Assembly (NCBI RefSeq): GCF_004799285.1
Contig: NZ_SSND01000002.1
Coordinates: 248,001-312,000 of the forward strand
Direction: 5' to 3'
Source: Aliigemmobacter aestuarii
GTDB lineage: Bacteria > Pseudomonadota > Alphaproteobacteria > Rhodobacterales > Rhodobacteraceae
Length of the DNA: 64,000 nt
This document shows positions 16,965-25,691 of the stretch, in pieces. How positions within the stretch are numbered: the stretch's first letter is position 1; each line of letters starts with the position of its first letter. A model generated the notes under the pieces. The model was not told where the DNA came from, did not search any database, and was given only the letters and a program-made list of their open reading frames with translations. The translations under genes and the position numbers were made by a program.

Positions 16965-17981
16965 CTATCCGGCGGGGCGGGTTCCTTCGATCGCCGCGCC
17001 GGTCCGGGCAGCGGCGGACGGTCCCTGACGCGCTGGCCGCAGTGAATGACGGATCAGGTCGCGCAGGAAATGCGGCGGATCGCCCCGGTCCTTGCGCTGC
17101 ACCACAAGCCGCGCGCGCCACAGAAGCCCCCCAACCACATGCGCCAGCGTTGCGAGCGCGAAATAGGCGTAGCCGTGGTTCTTGGTGAAATAATGGCGAC
17201 GGCTGTCCAGCCAGAAGGCAGGGATCCGGGTCCAGGTCTTCATGCCCGTAGAGGCCGAACCGATATGGGCCACGCGGCTTTGCACGACATAATCGGTGGG
17301 CCATCCCGCCAGCGCGGCCCGGCGGCACAGGTCGGTTTCCTCGAAATAAAGAAAAAAGGTTTCATCAAACAGGCCGATCCGGTCCAGCACGGACTGCCGC
17401 ATCATCAGGCTGGCCCCGGCCAGCCAGTCGACCCGCCCGGTCTGTTCCGGAATGGGCTGCGCAACGATCCGGTTTTTCAGGATGCGGCTGATCGGGCCGA
17501 ACCGCGCCGCGCCTTCCAGTTCCGAGGCGATGGTCGGAAACCGGAAGGCCGTGCGATGCGGCGCGCCGTCCGTGCCGTGGATGTAGCTTCCGGCGAAACC
17601 CGTGGCCGGGTGGCGTTCCAGATGATCCAGCAGCGCAAGGATCGCATCCGGCGCGGGGAAGGCATCGGAATTCAGGATATAGACGTAATCCGGCGCGCGC
17701 CCGTCTGGCAGGCCCTGACGGATGCCGAAATTGTTGCCCGCGCCGAAGCCTCCGTTGCGCCCCGACTGGACGACGCGCACCTGATGCGGGCCATCCGGCC
17801 ATCCGCGCGCGCTCACCTCTGCCGTGATCCGTTCGAACGATCCGTCACCGGAATCGTTGTCGACGATCACCAGCGCGCCTTTGATCCTCTCCATCGCCAC
17901 AAGCGCCGCCTCGGCCGCCCGGATCGTCATCTCGGGCGTGCGCCAGTTCAGGATCACGGTCAGGACGGTCGGGCCGGTCAT
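16965..17981 (-). CDS. Family 2 glycosyltransferase (rhamnosyltransferase-like)
   Basis: A 338-aa inverting GT-A glycosyltransferase. N-terminal nucleotide-binding part with [12 protein letters not shown] and [23 protein letters not shown], the DxD-like NSDAF and the ED-type motif [14 protein letters not shown], as in WbbL-type rhamnosyltransferases. A hydrophobic patch near 270-290 may bind the membrane. It starts 3 bp after the PKS stop and ends 40 bp before the NRPS start, so it belongs to the biosynthetic operon. It may glycosylate the PKS/NRPS product, or may be a polysaccharide enzyme caught in that operon. Donor sugar unknown. Confidence 0.88.
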   Translation of the reverse strand: MTGPTVLTVILNWRTPEMTIRAAEAALVAMERIKGALVIVDNDSGDGSFERITAEVSARGWPDGPHQVRVVQSGRNGGFGAGNNFGIRQGLPDGRAPDYVYILNSDAFPAPDAILALLDHLERHPATGFAGSYIHGTDGAPHRTAFRFPTIASELEGAARFGPISRILKNRIVAQPIPEQTGRVDWLAGASLMMRQSVLDRIGLFDETFFLYFEETDLCRRAALAGWPTDYVVQSRVAHIGSASTGMKTWTRIPAFWLDSRRHYFTKNHGYAYFALATLAHVVGGLLWRARLVVQRKDRGDPPHFLRDLIRHSLRPARQGPSAAARTGAAIEGTRPAG

Positions 17982-17984
17982 GGG

Positions 17985-20900
17985 TCATTCCGCCGCCGTG
18001 CGCAGGGTGGCGCGCGCGGGCAGGATCGCCACGGCGGCCCCGACAGGCCCCGTATCCGCAGGCGCCGCCCGTTCCGCCGCCTCGATCGCCGCGCGCATCC
18101 GCGCCGCCAGCACCCGCACGTTCGGCTCCAGCACCATGCTGTCATGGTCGCCCGGCACCTCTTCGACCTGCAGCGCCGGCGCATGGCGTGTCAAGTCGTT
18201 GTCGGCCAGCACATATTCCTTCGCCGATGACACCCAACGCCCGCCCGACACCTGCCAGCGCCGGTCCAGCGGCGGGCGATAAAGCACCGTCGCCCCCGAC
18301 CGCGTCGGCAGGTCATAGACCGCGATCGCATCGCGGAACGCAGCCTCGATCGCGGCGTTGTGGAAGCCGTGGGCCTGCGCGGCATCGCCCGCCCGGTGGC
18401 GCTTCTGCCGTTCCCAGGCGATACGATTGCGCGCCCATTCGACTAGATACCCGGGGCCCTTCTGCCGCAGTTCCGCCAGTTTGATCAGCGCCTTGTCGCG
18501 CCGCGACAACGCCGGGCGCACCGGCAGCGGCGTATCCAGCAGGACCAGAAGCGATACCTCTTCGCCATCTGCCTCAAGCTGGCGGGCCATTTCCCAGGCG
18601 GTCAGCCCGCCGCCCGAGAACCCGCCCAGAAGATAGGGGCCGCGCGGCTGCACCTGTTTCAGTTCGGCGATATAGTCGGTGGCGGCCTCGGGGATGCGGC
18701 GGTGGGGTTCGGCATCGCCGAACAGCCCCCGCGCCTGAAGCCCATAAAACGGCCGGTCTCCGCCCAGAAGCTGTGCCAGGTGCCGCAGGTTCAGCACATT
18801 GCCGAACATCCCCGCCACAAGGAAGAAGGGCTGCCGGTCGCCGCCCGCGCCTTCGTGCATCGGCACCAGATGCGTGAACCGGCGCACCGGCGCGTCAGTC
18901 CGCGCGGCGGGTGCGGCACCTTCAACCACGGGGCCGATCTGCGCCTCGATCAGGGCGGCGCATTTCGCGATCGTGGGCGCCTCGAACAGGATCGAGATCG
19001 GGAAATCCACGCGGAAGGCCTTTTTCACCATCGCGAAAAGCCGTACGGCGATCAGGCTGTGCCCGCCAAGGGCGAAGAAGTCATCCTCCACCCCGACCTG
19101 CCCGACGCCCAGCAGATCCTGCCAGAACCCGGTCAGCGTCCGTTCGATGTCGTTGCGCGGTTCCACATAGGCGCTGTCCAGATCCGGCCGGGCAAAGGCC
19201 TGCACCTCGGCTTTCGGGGCCTCGGTCTGTGCTGCCTGTGCCACCAGCGCGGGCAGGTCGATCGAGGAGACGATCACCTGCGCCTGCCCGGCCGCCAGCG
19301 CCCGGGCAAAGGCCACCGGCCCCTCATCGGCGCGGATGCCTTGCGACAGGTTGTGCAAAAGCCGCTCTTCGGCGGGCGAGGCGGCACGCCCCGGATCGGG
19401 ATCGTCGAATTCGAGGTCGCGCGTCTCGGGCGCGGCGGTCTGCAACGCGCCATCCAGCCTGCGGATCGAAAAGCCCTCGATCTCAGCCAGGATCCGCCCG
19501 TCGGGCGCGCAAAGCGTGATGTCGAAAGTCGCAACCGGGCCATCGCCACGGTTGGCGCCCGCGTTGCGGACCCAGCTGACGATATCGCCCGGCAGCGGGG
19601 CGAAGACCCGCACCCGTCCATAGGACACCGGCACCCAGAGGTGATCGGGGCGGTAGCCGTCGATCAGGCCCATTGCCCAACCGGTGGCCAGGTCCAGAAG
19701 CGCGGGATGCATCCGCCAGCCGGCGCCCGGTTCGCCCGCGAAATCGCCGGGCAGGGTCAGCCGCGCGATCCCCTCGCCCACGCCCAGGGCGCGGCGGTTC
19801 AGCACCCGCCAGCGCGCGCCGAAGGCCAGATGCGCCTCTTGCGGGCTGGCCAGCCCCCGGCCTTCCTCGGCCGGGCCGCAGCGCGCCCAAAGCTCGGGCA
19901 GGTCCAGGGCGGCGGGTGCGGATCCGGTCAGGGGCAGAAGCCGCGCCTGCGCATTCAGCGCAAAGCCGGTGCGCCCGCGATGGGGAAGGCTGCCACGCGC
20001 CTCGGCAAGGAAACCCTCGTCGCTGCGGGCCAGTTTCAGGCGCAGCACGCGCGCCGTGCCATCGGTCACGTCGAAGGGCCGGAAGAACATCAGGTCGCGG
20101 ATCTCGAAGGCGGCCATGCCCTCGTGTTCCGCCGCCTCGGCGAGGATTTCCAGATATCCCGTGCCGGGGATCAGCGCCTGCCCGTCCTTCGTCCGGTGGC
20201 CGTCGAGGATCCACCGATCAGTGCCCAGGGTGGCCAGATACAGCCGGTTCCCCTGCCGGTCGAACGTCGCCTCGTCCAGCATCGGCAGACCCAGCGGCAG
20301 GCGCGGCGCGGGCGGGCGGCTGCCGGTGCGGTCGGCCAGCGCCTCGGCCGCCATGCCGACATCGGCCCAGATCCCCCAGTTCAGCGCCGTCACCTTCGTC
20401 TTGCCCCCGGCGCGCGACCGTGCCCAGGCATTGAGGTATTCGTTCGCCGCGACATAGTCGATCTGACCCGCCGGGGCCGTGACCGTGGAGGTCGAGGAAA
20501 ACACCACCAGACGGTCCAGCCGCCCGTCGGGGAAGAGCTGTTCCAGCACTTTCAACCCGTGCAGCTTGGGCGCCAGAACCTCTTCGACCGCCGCCGGGGT
20601 CTTGGCCAGCAGCGGCGCGTCGTCGACCACGCCCGCGGCATGCACGACCATCCGCATCGGGCCGAATTCGGCCTCGGCCGCGGTCACGGCCGCCTGCATG
20701 TCGGACAGGTTGCAGACATCGGCGGCAAAGACGGCCACGGACCCGCCCAGGGCTTCCAGCCGGCGCAGCGCCTGTATCCGCCGCGACACCGGATCGTCGG
20801 GGCCATGCGCGCCAAGCCATCCGTCCCAGCCAGCACGATCCGGCAGGGCCCGCCGCGTGATCAGGGCAATCCGCGCGCCGAACCGGCCAATCAGATCCTC

Positions 20901-23900
20901 GGCCAGCGTCAGGCCGATGCCACCGAAACCGCCGGTGATCAGGACGGGGGCGCCAAGGGGCAGGTCAAAAGCATCGGCCGCAGGCAGGGCCAGGGGCCGG
21001 ATCGCCTGTTCCAGACGGCGCGATCCGCGCAGTGCGGCCACCCCGTTTGCAGGTTCGGCCAGCAGGTCCTCCAGCACGCGCCCGGCCAGGGCCGACAGCG
21101 CCGCCGGATCGCCCTTGGCCCCGCGCCGGGACGGTCGTGGCGGCAGTTCCACATCCAGCGTCGCGCAGGTCACGCCCGGCAATTCGCGCGGGATGACGCG
21201 GGCCGGTCCCGCAACCGTCGCCTTTTCGGGATAGGGCAGCGGCTCGGCCCGGACCTGTGCCGCGCCATTCATGACCACCGTGATGTGGATCGGACGCGGC
21301 AGGTTTTCCTCGGTCATCGCCTGGGCGAGGAACATCAGGCTGTAAAAACCCTGTTCCATGTTGCGATGCAGGAAGCTTGATCCGGGGCGGAACGTCTCGT
21401 CCCCTGTCACCAGCCAGAAATGCGCGATCCGGTCTGGCGCACGGCCATGCGCCACAAGTTCGCGGATCAGCGCGTCATATCCCTCGCGCCCGCGTTCGGG
21501 GTTGAGCCAGTAGCCACCCTCGCCATCGGGGGCAAAGGCATCGCCCGCGCGCACGGTCACGACCGATTGTCCGGCGGCGCGCAGCCTGTCGACAACCTGC
21601 CGGGCAAGCCCCGCCTCGTCGGCGAAGACCAGCCAGCTGTGGGGCGGCGCGCCCTCGATCCCGGCGTCGATGTCGATCTCGCAATCGGCCGCGCGCGGGC
21701 GCCAGTGCGTCTGCCATCCCCAGTGCCCGATATCCTCGGCCCGCATCGGCAGGGGGGCTGCCGTTTCGACCACGGTCCGGGCCGGTTCGATGAAATAGGG
21801 CTTGCGCTGGAACGCATAGGTGGGCAGCGGCACGCGGTTGCGCCGTGCGCCGGCCCAGATCATGTCCCAGTCGACCGCCACGCCACAGGCCCAGGCCCGC
21901 GCGACGGTGCCGATGTGCCAGGCGTCATCGGCCATCGCCTGTTCGGGGTGGCGCAGCGCCGGAATGACCGCACCTGCAGGCACGCCATTGGCCTGCGCCA
22001 GCGACGACAGCGCGCGCCCCGGCCCCATTTCCATGTAGACCCGTCCGGGCGCGGCGGTCAGCCATGCCATGCCGGCCTGGAAAAGAACGGTGTTGCGCAG
22101 ATGCGCGACCCAATATTCAGGGTCGGTCGCCTGATCGTCGGTCAGCGGAAGGCCCGTGCGGTTCGACACGATGGGCAGCGCGGGCGGATTCAGACGGATC
22201 GACCGCAGGTAATCGCCGAATTCCGTCAGGATCGGGTCAAGCATGCGGGAATGGGCGGCGATGTCGATCTGGATGCGCTGCGTCTCGATGCCCGCGTCCG
22301 CCAGCCGCCTCACCAGCCCGTCCAGCGCCGCATCGGGGCCGGACACGACACACAGACCCGGCGCATTGACCGAGGCAAGGTCAAGATCATCCGTCAGGTA
22401 GGCCGCAAGCGCCGCCTCATCCAGCGGAACCGAAACCATCCCCCCCGCCGGCACCGTGTCGAACAGTCGCCCGCGCAGATGCACAAGGCCGATGCAATCC
22501 TCGAAGCCGATCACGCCAGCAAGGCAGGCGGCGGTGTTTTCGCCCATCGAATGACCGATCAGCGCGGCGGGGGTGATGCCCCAGCCTTCGTACATCTTCG
22601 CCAGCGCATATTCGGTGATCATGATCAGTGGCAACTGGACCGAGGGCTTTTTCAGCCGTTCGTTCGCCTGCGCCTCGGCCCCCGGTTCGGGCAGCCAGAG
22701 CGCCCGGATGTCGTAATCCAGCTTCGGTTGCAGGATCGCGAGGCCCCGATCCATCCAGTCGCGGAAATCGGGTTCGGTGTCGTAAAGGTCGCGCGCCATG
22801 CCCGCGTATTGCGCGCCCCCGCCCGGGAACATGAACACCACCTCGGGCGCGTCGCCCAGATGGTCATGGTTGAACACGCGGCGCGGATCGGCGCCTTCCA
22901 GGAGGGCGGCGGCCTCGTCATGGCTGGCGGCCACGATGACCCGGCGCTTGTCAAAGGCGCGGCGGCCTTCCTTCAGCGTATAGGCGACATCGGCCAGCGG
23001 CTGTTCGGGATGGGCGCGCAGATGCGCGGCCAGCCGTTTCGCGGCCTCGTCCAGCGCCGGTTTCGACCGGGCCGAAATGACCAGCGGCTGGAACGGGAAC
23101 AGGCTTTCTTCGGATGCCTCGCGCGCCGGGGCCTCGGCAAGAACGGCGTGGGCGTTCGTGCCGCCCACCCCAAGGCTGTTCACCCCGGCGATGCGCCGCC
23201 CCGGCGCCTGCCAGTCGGTCAGCCGGTCATTCACCCGGAAGGGCGAGGTTTCGAAATCAATCGCGGGGTTCGGCGCCTCATACCCCAGACTGGGCGGCAG
23301 TTGGCGATGATGCAGCGACAACGCCACCTTGATCAGGCTCGCCACACCCGCCGCCGTGTCCAGATGGCCGATGTTCGTCTTGACCGAACCGATGCGGCAA
23401 TGCCCCGTGTCCTGCCCCGTCTCGCGGAAGGCCGCCGTCAGGGCGGCCACCTCGATCGGGTCGCCCAGATAGGTGCCGGTGCCGTGGCATTCGACGTACG
23501 AGACATCATCGCCGGTGACGCCGGAAATCGCCTGCGCCTCGGCCACGCAGCGCGCCTGCCCGTCGACCGAAGGCGCCAGATAGCCCGCCTTGGCCGCCCC
23601 GTCATTGTTGACGGCCGATCCCTTCAGGATGGCCCAGATGTGATCGCCGTCGCGGATCGCGTCCTTCGCCCGGCGCAGCACCACACAGCCCGCACCGGAA
23701 CCAAAGACCGTCCCCTGCGCGCGATGATCGAAAGCGTGGCAATGCCCGTCGGGCGAAAGGATCTCGCCCTCGTGGAAGACATAGCCCCGCCCGTGCGGCA
23801 GCTCAATCGTCACACCGCCCGCCAGCGCCATGTCGCATTCGCCATTCAGCAGTGCCTGTGCCGCGTAATGCACGGCGACCAGCGAGGTGGAACAGGCGGT

Positions 23901-24440
23901 CTGGATGTTGAGGCTGGGCCCCTTCAGGTCGAAGATGTGGCTGACGCGGGTCGAAAGGAAATCCTTGTCGTTGCCCGTGTGGCGCAGCAGGAACATCCCC
24001 GTGCTGTCGACCAGATCGCGGTTCGAACAGAGGTTGAAGTAGAAATAGCTGCCCATGCCGCAACCGGCGTAGACGCCGATCGCACCGGGGAAGGATTCCG
24101 GCGGGTGGCCCGCGTCTTCCAGCGCTTCCCAGGCCACTTCCAGGAACTGACGGTGCTGCGGGTCAAGGATCGCGGCCTCCTTCGGGGAAAAGCCGAAGAA
24201 CTCTGCATCGAAATGTTCGAACCGGTCCAGCACGGCGGCGGCGGGCACATAGTTGCGGTGCCGCATGCGGGCCGCGTCTTCACCATTCGCCAGCAGGTCG
24301 GCTTCGGACAGGTGGCGGATGCTTTCCACGCCCGCGGCAAGATTGGCCCAGTATTCTGCAACACTTGATGCGCCCGGCAAATGCGCGGCCATCCCGACAA
24401 TCGCAATGTCGGTGTCAGCCACTCCTGTCGCCTCGTTCAT
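17985..24440 (-). CDS. Type I polyketide synthase KS-AT-KR-DH-ACP-TE
   Basis: Single-module PKS, 2151 aa from the ATG at 24440. KS (about 10-435) has Cys183 in TACSTSL, His319 in ECHGTGT and His359 in NIGHLD. AT (about 530-880) has Ser631 in GHSMGE and an IAAHS motif where malonyl-type ATs have HAFH. A structural KR half (about 905-1140) precedes the catalytic KR (GGFGGIG at 1170; Ser1315/1316; Tyr1329 in IDYVAANEY). A DH hotdog region (about 1385-1665) has His1415, one residue longer than HxxxGxxxxP, and Asp1583 in HPALLD. A KR-tail-like segment (about 1695-1735) follows, then ACP Ser1795 in LGGHSL and a TE with Ser1942 in GFSGGG, Asp1969 and His2099. Predicted: one malonate extension, keto reduction, dehydration and release. 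DH follows KR, an unusual order. Confidence 0.93.
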   Translation of the reverse strand: MNEATGVADTDIAIVGMAAHLPGASSVAEYWANLAAGVESIRHLSEADLLANGEDAARMRHRNYVPAAAVLDRFEHFDAEFFGFSPKEAAILDPQHRQFLEVAWEALEDAGHPPESFPGAIGVYAGCGMGSYFYFNLCSNRDLVDSTGMFLLRHTGNDKDFLSTRVSHIFDLKGPSLNIQTACSTSLVAVHYAAQALLNGECDMALAGGVTIELPHGRGYVFHEGEILSPDGHCHAFDHRAQGTVFGSGAGCVVLRRAKDAIRDGDHIWAILKGSAVNNDGAAKAGYLAPSVDGQARCVAEAQAISGVTGDDVSYVECHGTGTYLGDPIEVAALTAAFRETGQDTGHCRIGSVKTNIGHLDTAAGVASLIKVALSLHHRQLPPSLGYEAPNPAIDFETSPFRVNDRLTDWQAPGRRIAGVNSLGVGGTNAHAVLAEAPAREASEESLFPFQPLVISARSKPALDEAAKRLAAHLRAHPEQPLADVAYTLKEGRRAFDKRRVIVAASHDEAAALLEGADPRRVFNHDHLGDAPEVVFMFPGGGAQYAGMARDLYDTEPDFRDWMDRGLAILQPKLDYDIRALWLPEPGAEAQANERLKKPSVQLPLIMITEYALAKMYEGWGITPAALIGHSMGENTAACLAGVIGFEDCIGLVHLRGRLFDTVPAGGMVSVPLDEAALAAYLTDDLDLASVNAPGLCVVSGPDAALDGLVRRLADAGIETQRIQIDIAAHSRMLDPILTEFGDYLRSIRLNPPALPIVSNRTGLPLTDDQATDPEYWVAHLRNTVLFQAGMAWLTAAPGRVYMEMGPGRALSSLAQANGVPAGAVIPALRHPEQAMADDAWHIGTVARAWACGVAVDWDMIWAGARRNRVPLPTYAFQRKPYFIEPARTVVETAAPLPMRAEDIGHWGWQTHWRPRAADCEIDIDAGIEGAPPHSWLVFADEAGLARQVVDRLRAAGQSVVTVRAGDAFAPDGEGGYWLNPERGREGYDALIRELVAHGRAPDRIAHFWLVTGDETFRPGSSFLHRNMEQGFYSLMFLAQAMTEENLPRPIHITVVMNGAAQVRAEPLPYPEKATVAGPARVIPRELPGVTCATLDVELPPRPSRRGAKGDPAALSALAGRVLEDLLAEPANGVAALRGSRRLEQAIRPLALPAADAFDLPLGAPVLITGGFGGIGLTLAEDLIGRFGARIALITRRALPDRAGWDGWLGAHGPDDPVSRRIQALRRLEALGGSVAVFAADVCNLSDMQAAVTAAEAEFGPMRMVVHAAGVVDDAPLLAKTPAAVEEVLAPKLHGLKVLEQLFPDGRLDRLVVFSSTSTVTAPAGQIDYVAANEYLNAWARSRAGGKTKVTALNWGIWADVGMAAEALADRTGSRPPAPRLPLGLPMLDEATFDRQGNRLYLATLGTDRWILDGHRTKDGQALIPGTGYLEILAEAAEHEGMAAFEIRDLMFFRPFDVTDGTARVLRLKLARSDEGFLAEARGSLPHRGRTGFALNAQARLLPLTGSAPAALDLPELWARCGPAEEGRGLASPQEAHLAFGARWRVLNRRALGVGEGIARLTLPGDFAGEPGAGWRMHPALLDLATGWAMGLIDGYRPDHLWVPVSYGRVRVFAPLPGDIVSWVRNAGANRGDGPVATFDITLCAPDGRILAEIEGFSIRRLDGALQTAAPETRDLEFDDPDPGRAASPAEERLLHNLSQGIRADEGPVAFARALAAGQAQVIVSSIDLPALVAQAAQTEAPKAEVQAFARPDLDSAYVEPRNDIERTLTGFWQDLLGVGQVGVEDDFFALGGHSLIAVRLFAMVKKAFRVDFPISILFEAPTIAKCAALIEAQIGPVVEGAAPAARTDAPVRRFTHLVPMHEGAGGDRQPFFLVAGMFGNVLNLRHLAQLLGGDRPFYGLQARGLFGDAEPHRRIPEAATDYIAELKQVQPRGPYLLGGFSGGGLTAWEMARQLEADGEEVSLLVLLDTPLPVRPALSRRDKALIKLAELRQKGPGYLVEWARNRIAWERQKRHRAGDAAQAHGFHNAAIEAAFRDAIAVYDLPTRSGATVLYRPPLDRRWQVSGGRWVSSAKEYVLADNDLTRHAPALQVEEVPGDHDSMVLEPNVRVLAARMRAAIEAAERAAPADTGPVGAAVAILPARATLRTAAE

Positions 24441-24472
24441 GCCTGCCGTCACCCGGTTCACCGATCCACACA

Positions 24473-24566
24473 CCCCATAAGGGGACCCATCCCCCAATTT
24501 TCAGGGGGGAATTTCACCACATCTCACACCTCGGAAAGAGTATCGCAAAGCGGGGGTTGGCGATAC
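24473..24566 (-). promoter_or_regulatory. Leader of the PKS operon with dyad and GC hairpins
   Basis: The 225-bp gap in front of the PKS holds a perfect 7-bp dyad, GTATCGC (24540-24546) and GCGATAC (24560-24566), 13 bp apart, which looks like an operator. Closer to the gene are a C5/G5 hairpin around 24491-24509 and a CCCC-ATAA-GGGG hairpin at 24473-24484. No convincing -35/-10 pair was found. The layout suggests regulated initiation and a structured leader. Confidence 0.45.
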
Positions 24567-24665
24567 CCTTGCCGGGCGTCCTTACCGATCTTGCACCCAT
24601 CGGAAACAATGCCGCGCGGCCGACACAGCAAGGCCGGAGTTGCCGGGGGATTGTGGCAGATCCGC

Positions 24666-25688
24666 CTACCAATGCCCTGCCCCCACGCCCCGCGCCATCC
24701 GGATTTGTGCGTTCAGATAAACAATCAGATCAAAGCCGAAACCTGCGATCGCCACGAAAAGCCGACGCGGGCGCAGCAGGTCGCGCGGGTTCTGTACCAG
24801 CCGGGCCAGCCGCTTGAACAGGAAATGCGCCGGCACATAGCCCCAGGGCAGGGCTGGCAGACGCTGCCGGATGACCCGGCGCAACCACTCTTCATCCCCG
24901 GCGGCGCGGGTCAGTTCCGGACGGCGCGCGCGCCTTGGCAAATCCCGCAGATGCGCGAAGCAGGCCGCATTGACGGCCGAGCCGATGACAATCCGTGTCT
25001 GGTGCCGGATCAGCGCACCGATGGACCGTTCCGAGGCATAGACATGCCACACGGTGCCGCCGTCGATCAGCCCGGTGTCTTCGGGCGCGGTCAGGGCATC
25101 GGTCAGGATCATCGCACGCAAAAACCCGTCCTCGACCGGCAGGCCGATGGGCAGATGCAGGCTGCGGGCGCTGTCCGCGCGCATCGCGTAAAGCTGGCCG
25201 CAGATCGCCGTCTTCCAGTCGTCCAGCATCCCCGACGAGGCCGCGATCAGCCGGTCAAGCCGCGACAGGCCTTCCGGGCGGTGCACAAGGTCCTTCACCG
25301 GACGACTGTTGAACGCCCAGAGCGACGGCCGCGCCGCCAGCCCGCGCACAAGACGCGACAGGCTGTCGGGTTCCGGCAGTTCGATATCGGCGTCGCAAAA
25401 GATCAGGATATCGGCATCGCTGCGGCTCAGGTCATGGACAAACCGGTTCCAGGTTCGCGACTTGCCGCCTTCGGGCAGGTCGACCACCTCGATCCGGCCG
25501 CCGATCGCGGCGCTGGCGCGTTCGGCCGCCGCCGCGGTGCCATCGGTGCAGCCATTGGCCAAGATCAGCACACGCGCGGCGATGTCGGGCGCCAGAAGGA
25601 TGTCCTGCCGCCCCAGTTCCGCGACCATCGCCGCGATGCCCTGCACCTCGTCATGCGCGAAGACGCCGATATCGACCTTCAGGACCAT
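24666..25688 (-). CDS. Family 2 glycosyltransferase
   Basis: A 340-aa GT2 protein with a GT-A fold: VDIGVFAHDE at the N-terminus, ILANGCTDGTA, the metal-binding FCDADIELP and the acceptor-side LPVEDGFLRAM. A C-terminal hydrophobic stretch (about 310-330) suggests membrane association. The ATG at 25688 begins 3 bp after the Wzy-like gene stop, so the two are co-transcribed. Likely adds a sugar to a lipid-linked repeat unit or decorates the polymer. Its sugar and acceptor cannot be told. Confidence 0.85.
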   Translation of the reverse strand: MVLKVDIGVFAHDEVQGIAAMVAELGRQDILLAPDIAARVLILANGCTDGTAAAAERASAAIGGRIEVVDLPEGGKSRTWNRFVHDLSRSDADILIFCDADIELPEPDSLSRLVRGLAARPSLWAFNSRPVKDLVHRPEGLSRLDRLIAASSGMLDDWKTAICGQLYAMRADSARSLHLPIGLPVEDGFLRAMILTDALTAPEDTGLIDGGTVWHVYASERSIGALIRHQTRIVIGSAVNAACFAHLRDLPRRARRPELTRAAGDEEWLRRVIRQRLPALPWGYVPAHFLFKRLARLVQNPRDLLRPRRLFVAIAGFGFDLIVYLNAQIRMARGVGAGHW

Positions 25689-25691
25689 GGA

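Noticed and set aside
11987-17188. 1733-aa open frame on the plus strand opposite the NRPS and GT2
   Set aside because: Antisense frame kept open by high GC at third positions; Arg/His/Gln-rich without domain motifs, while the minus strand encodes recognisable domains throughout.
18702-24368. Long plus-strand frames of 892 and 982 aa opposite the PKS
   Set aside because: Shadows of the PKS; the minus strand carries all catalytic motifs in order.
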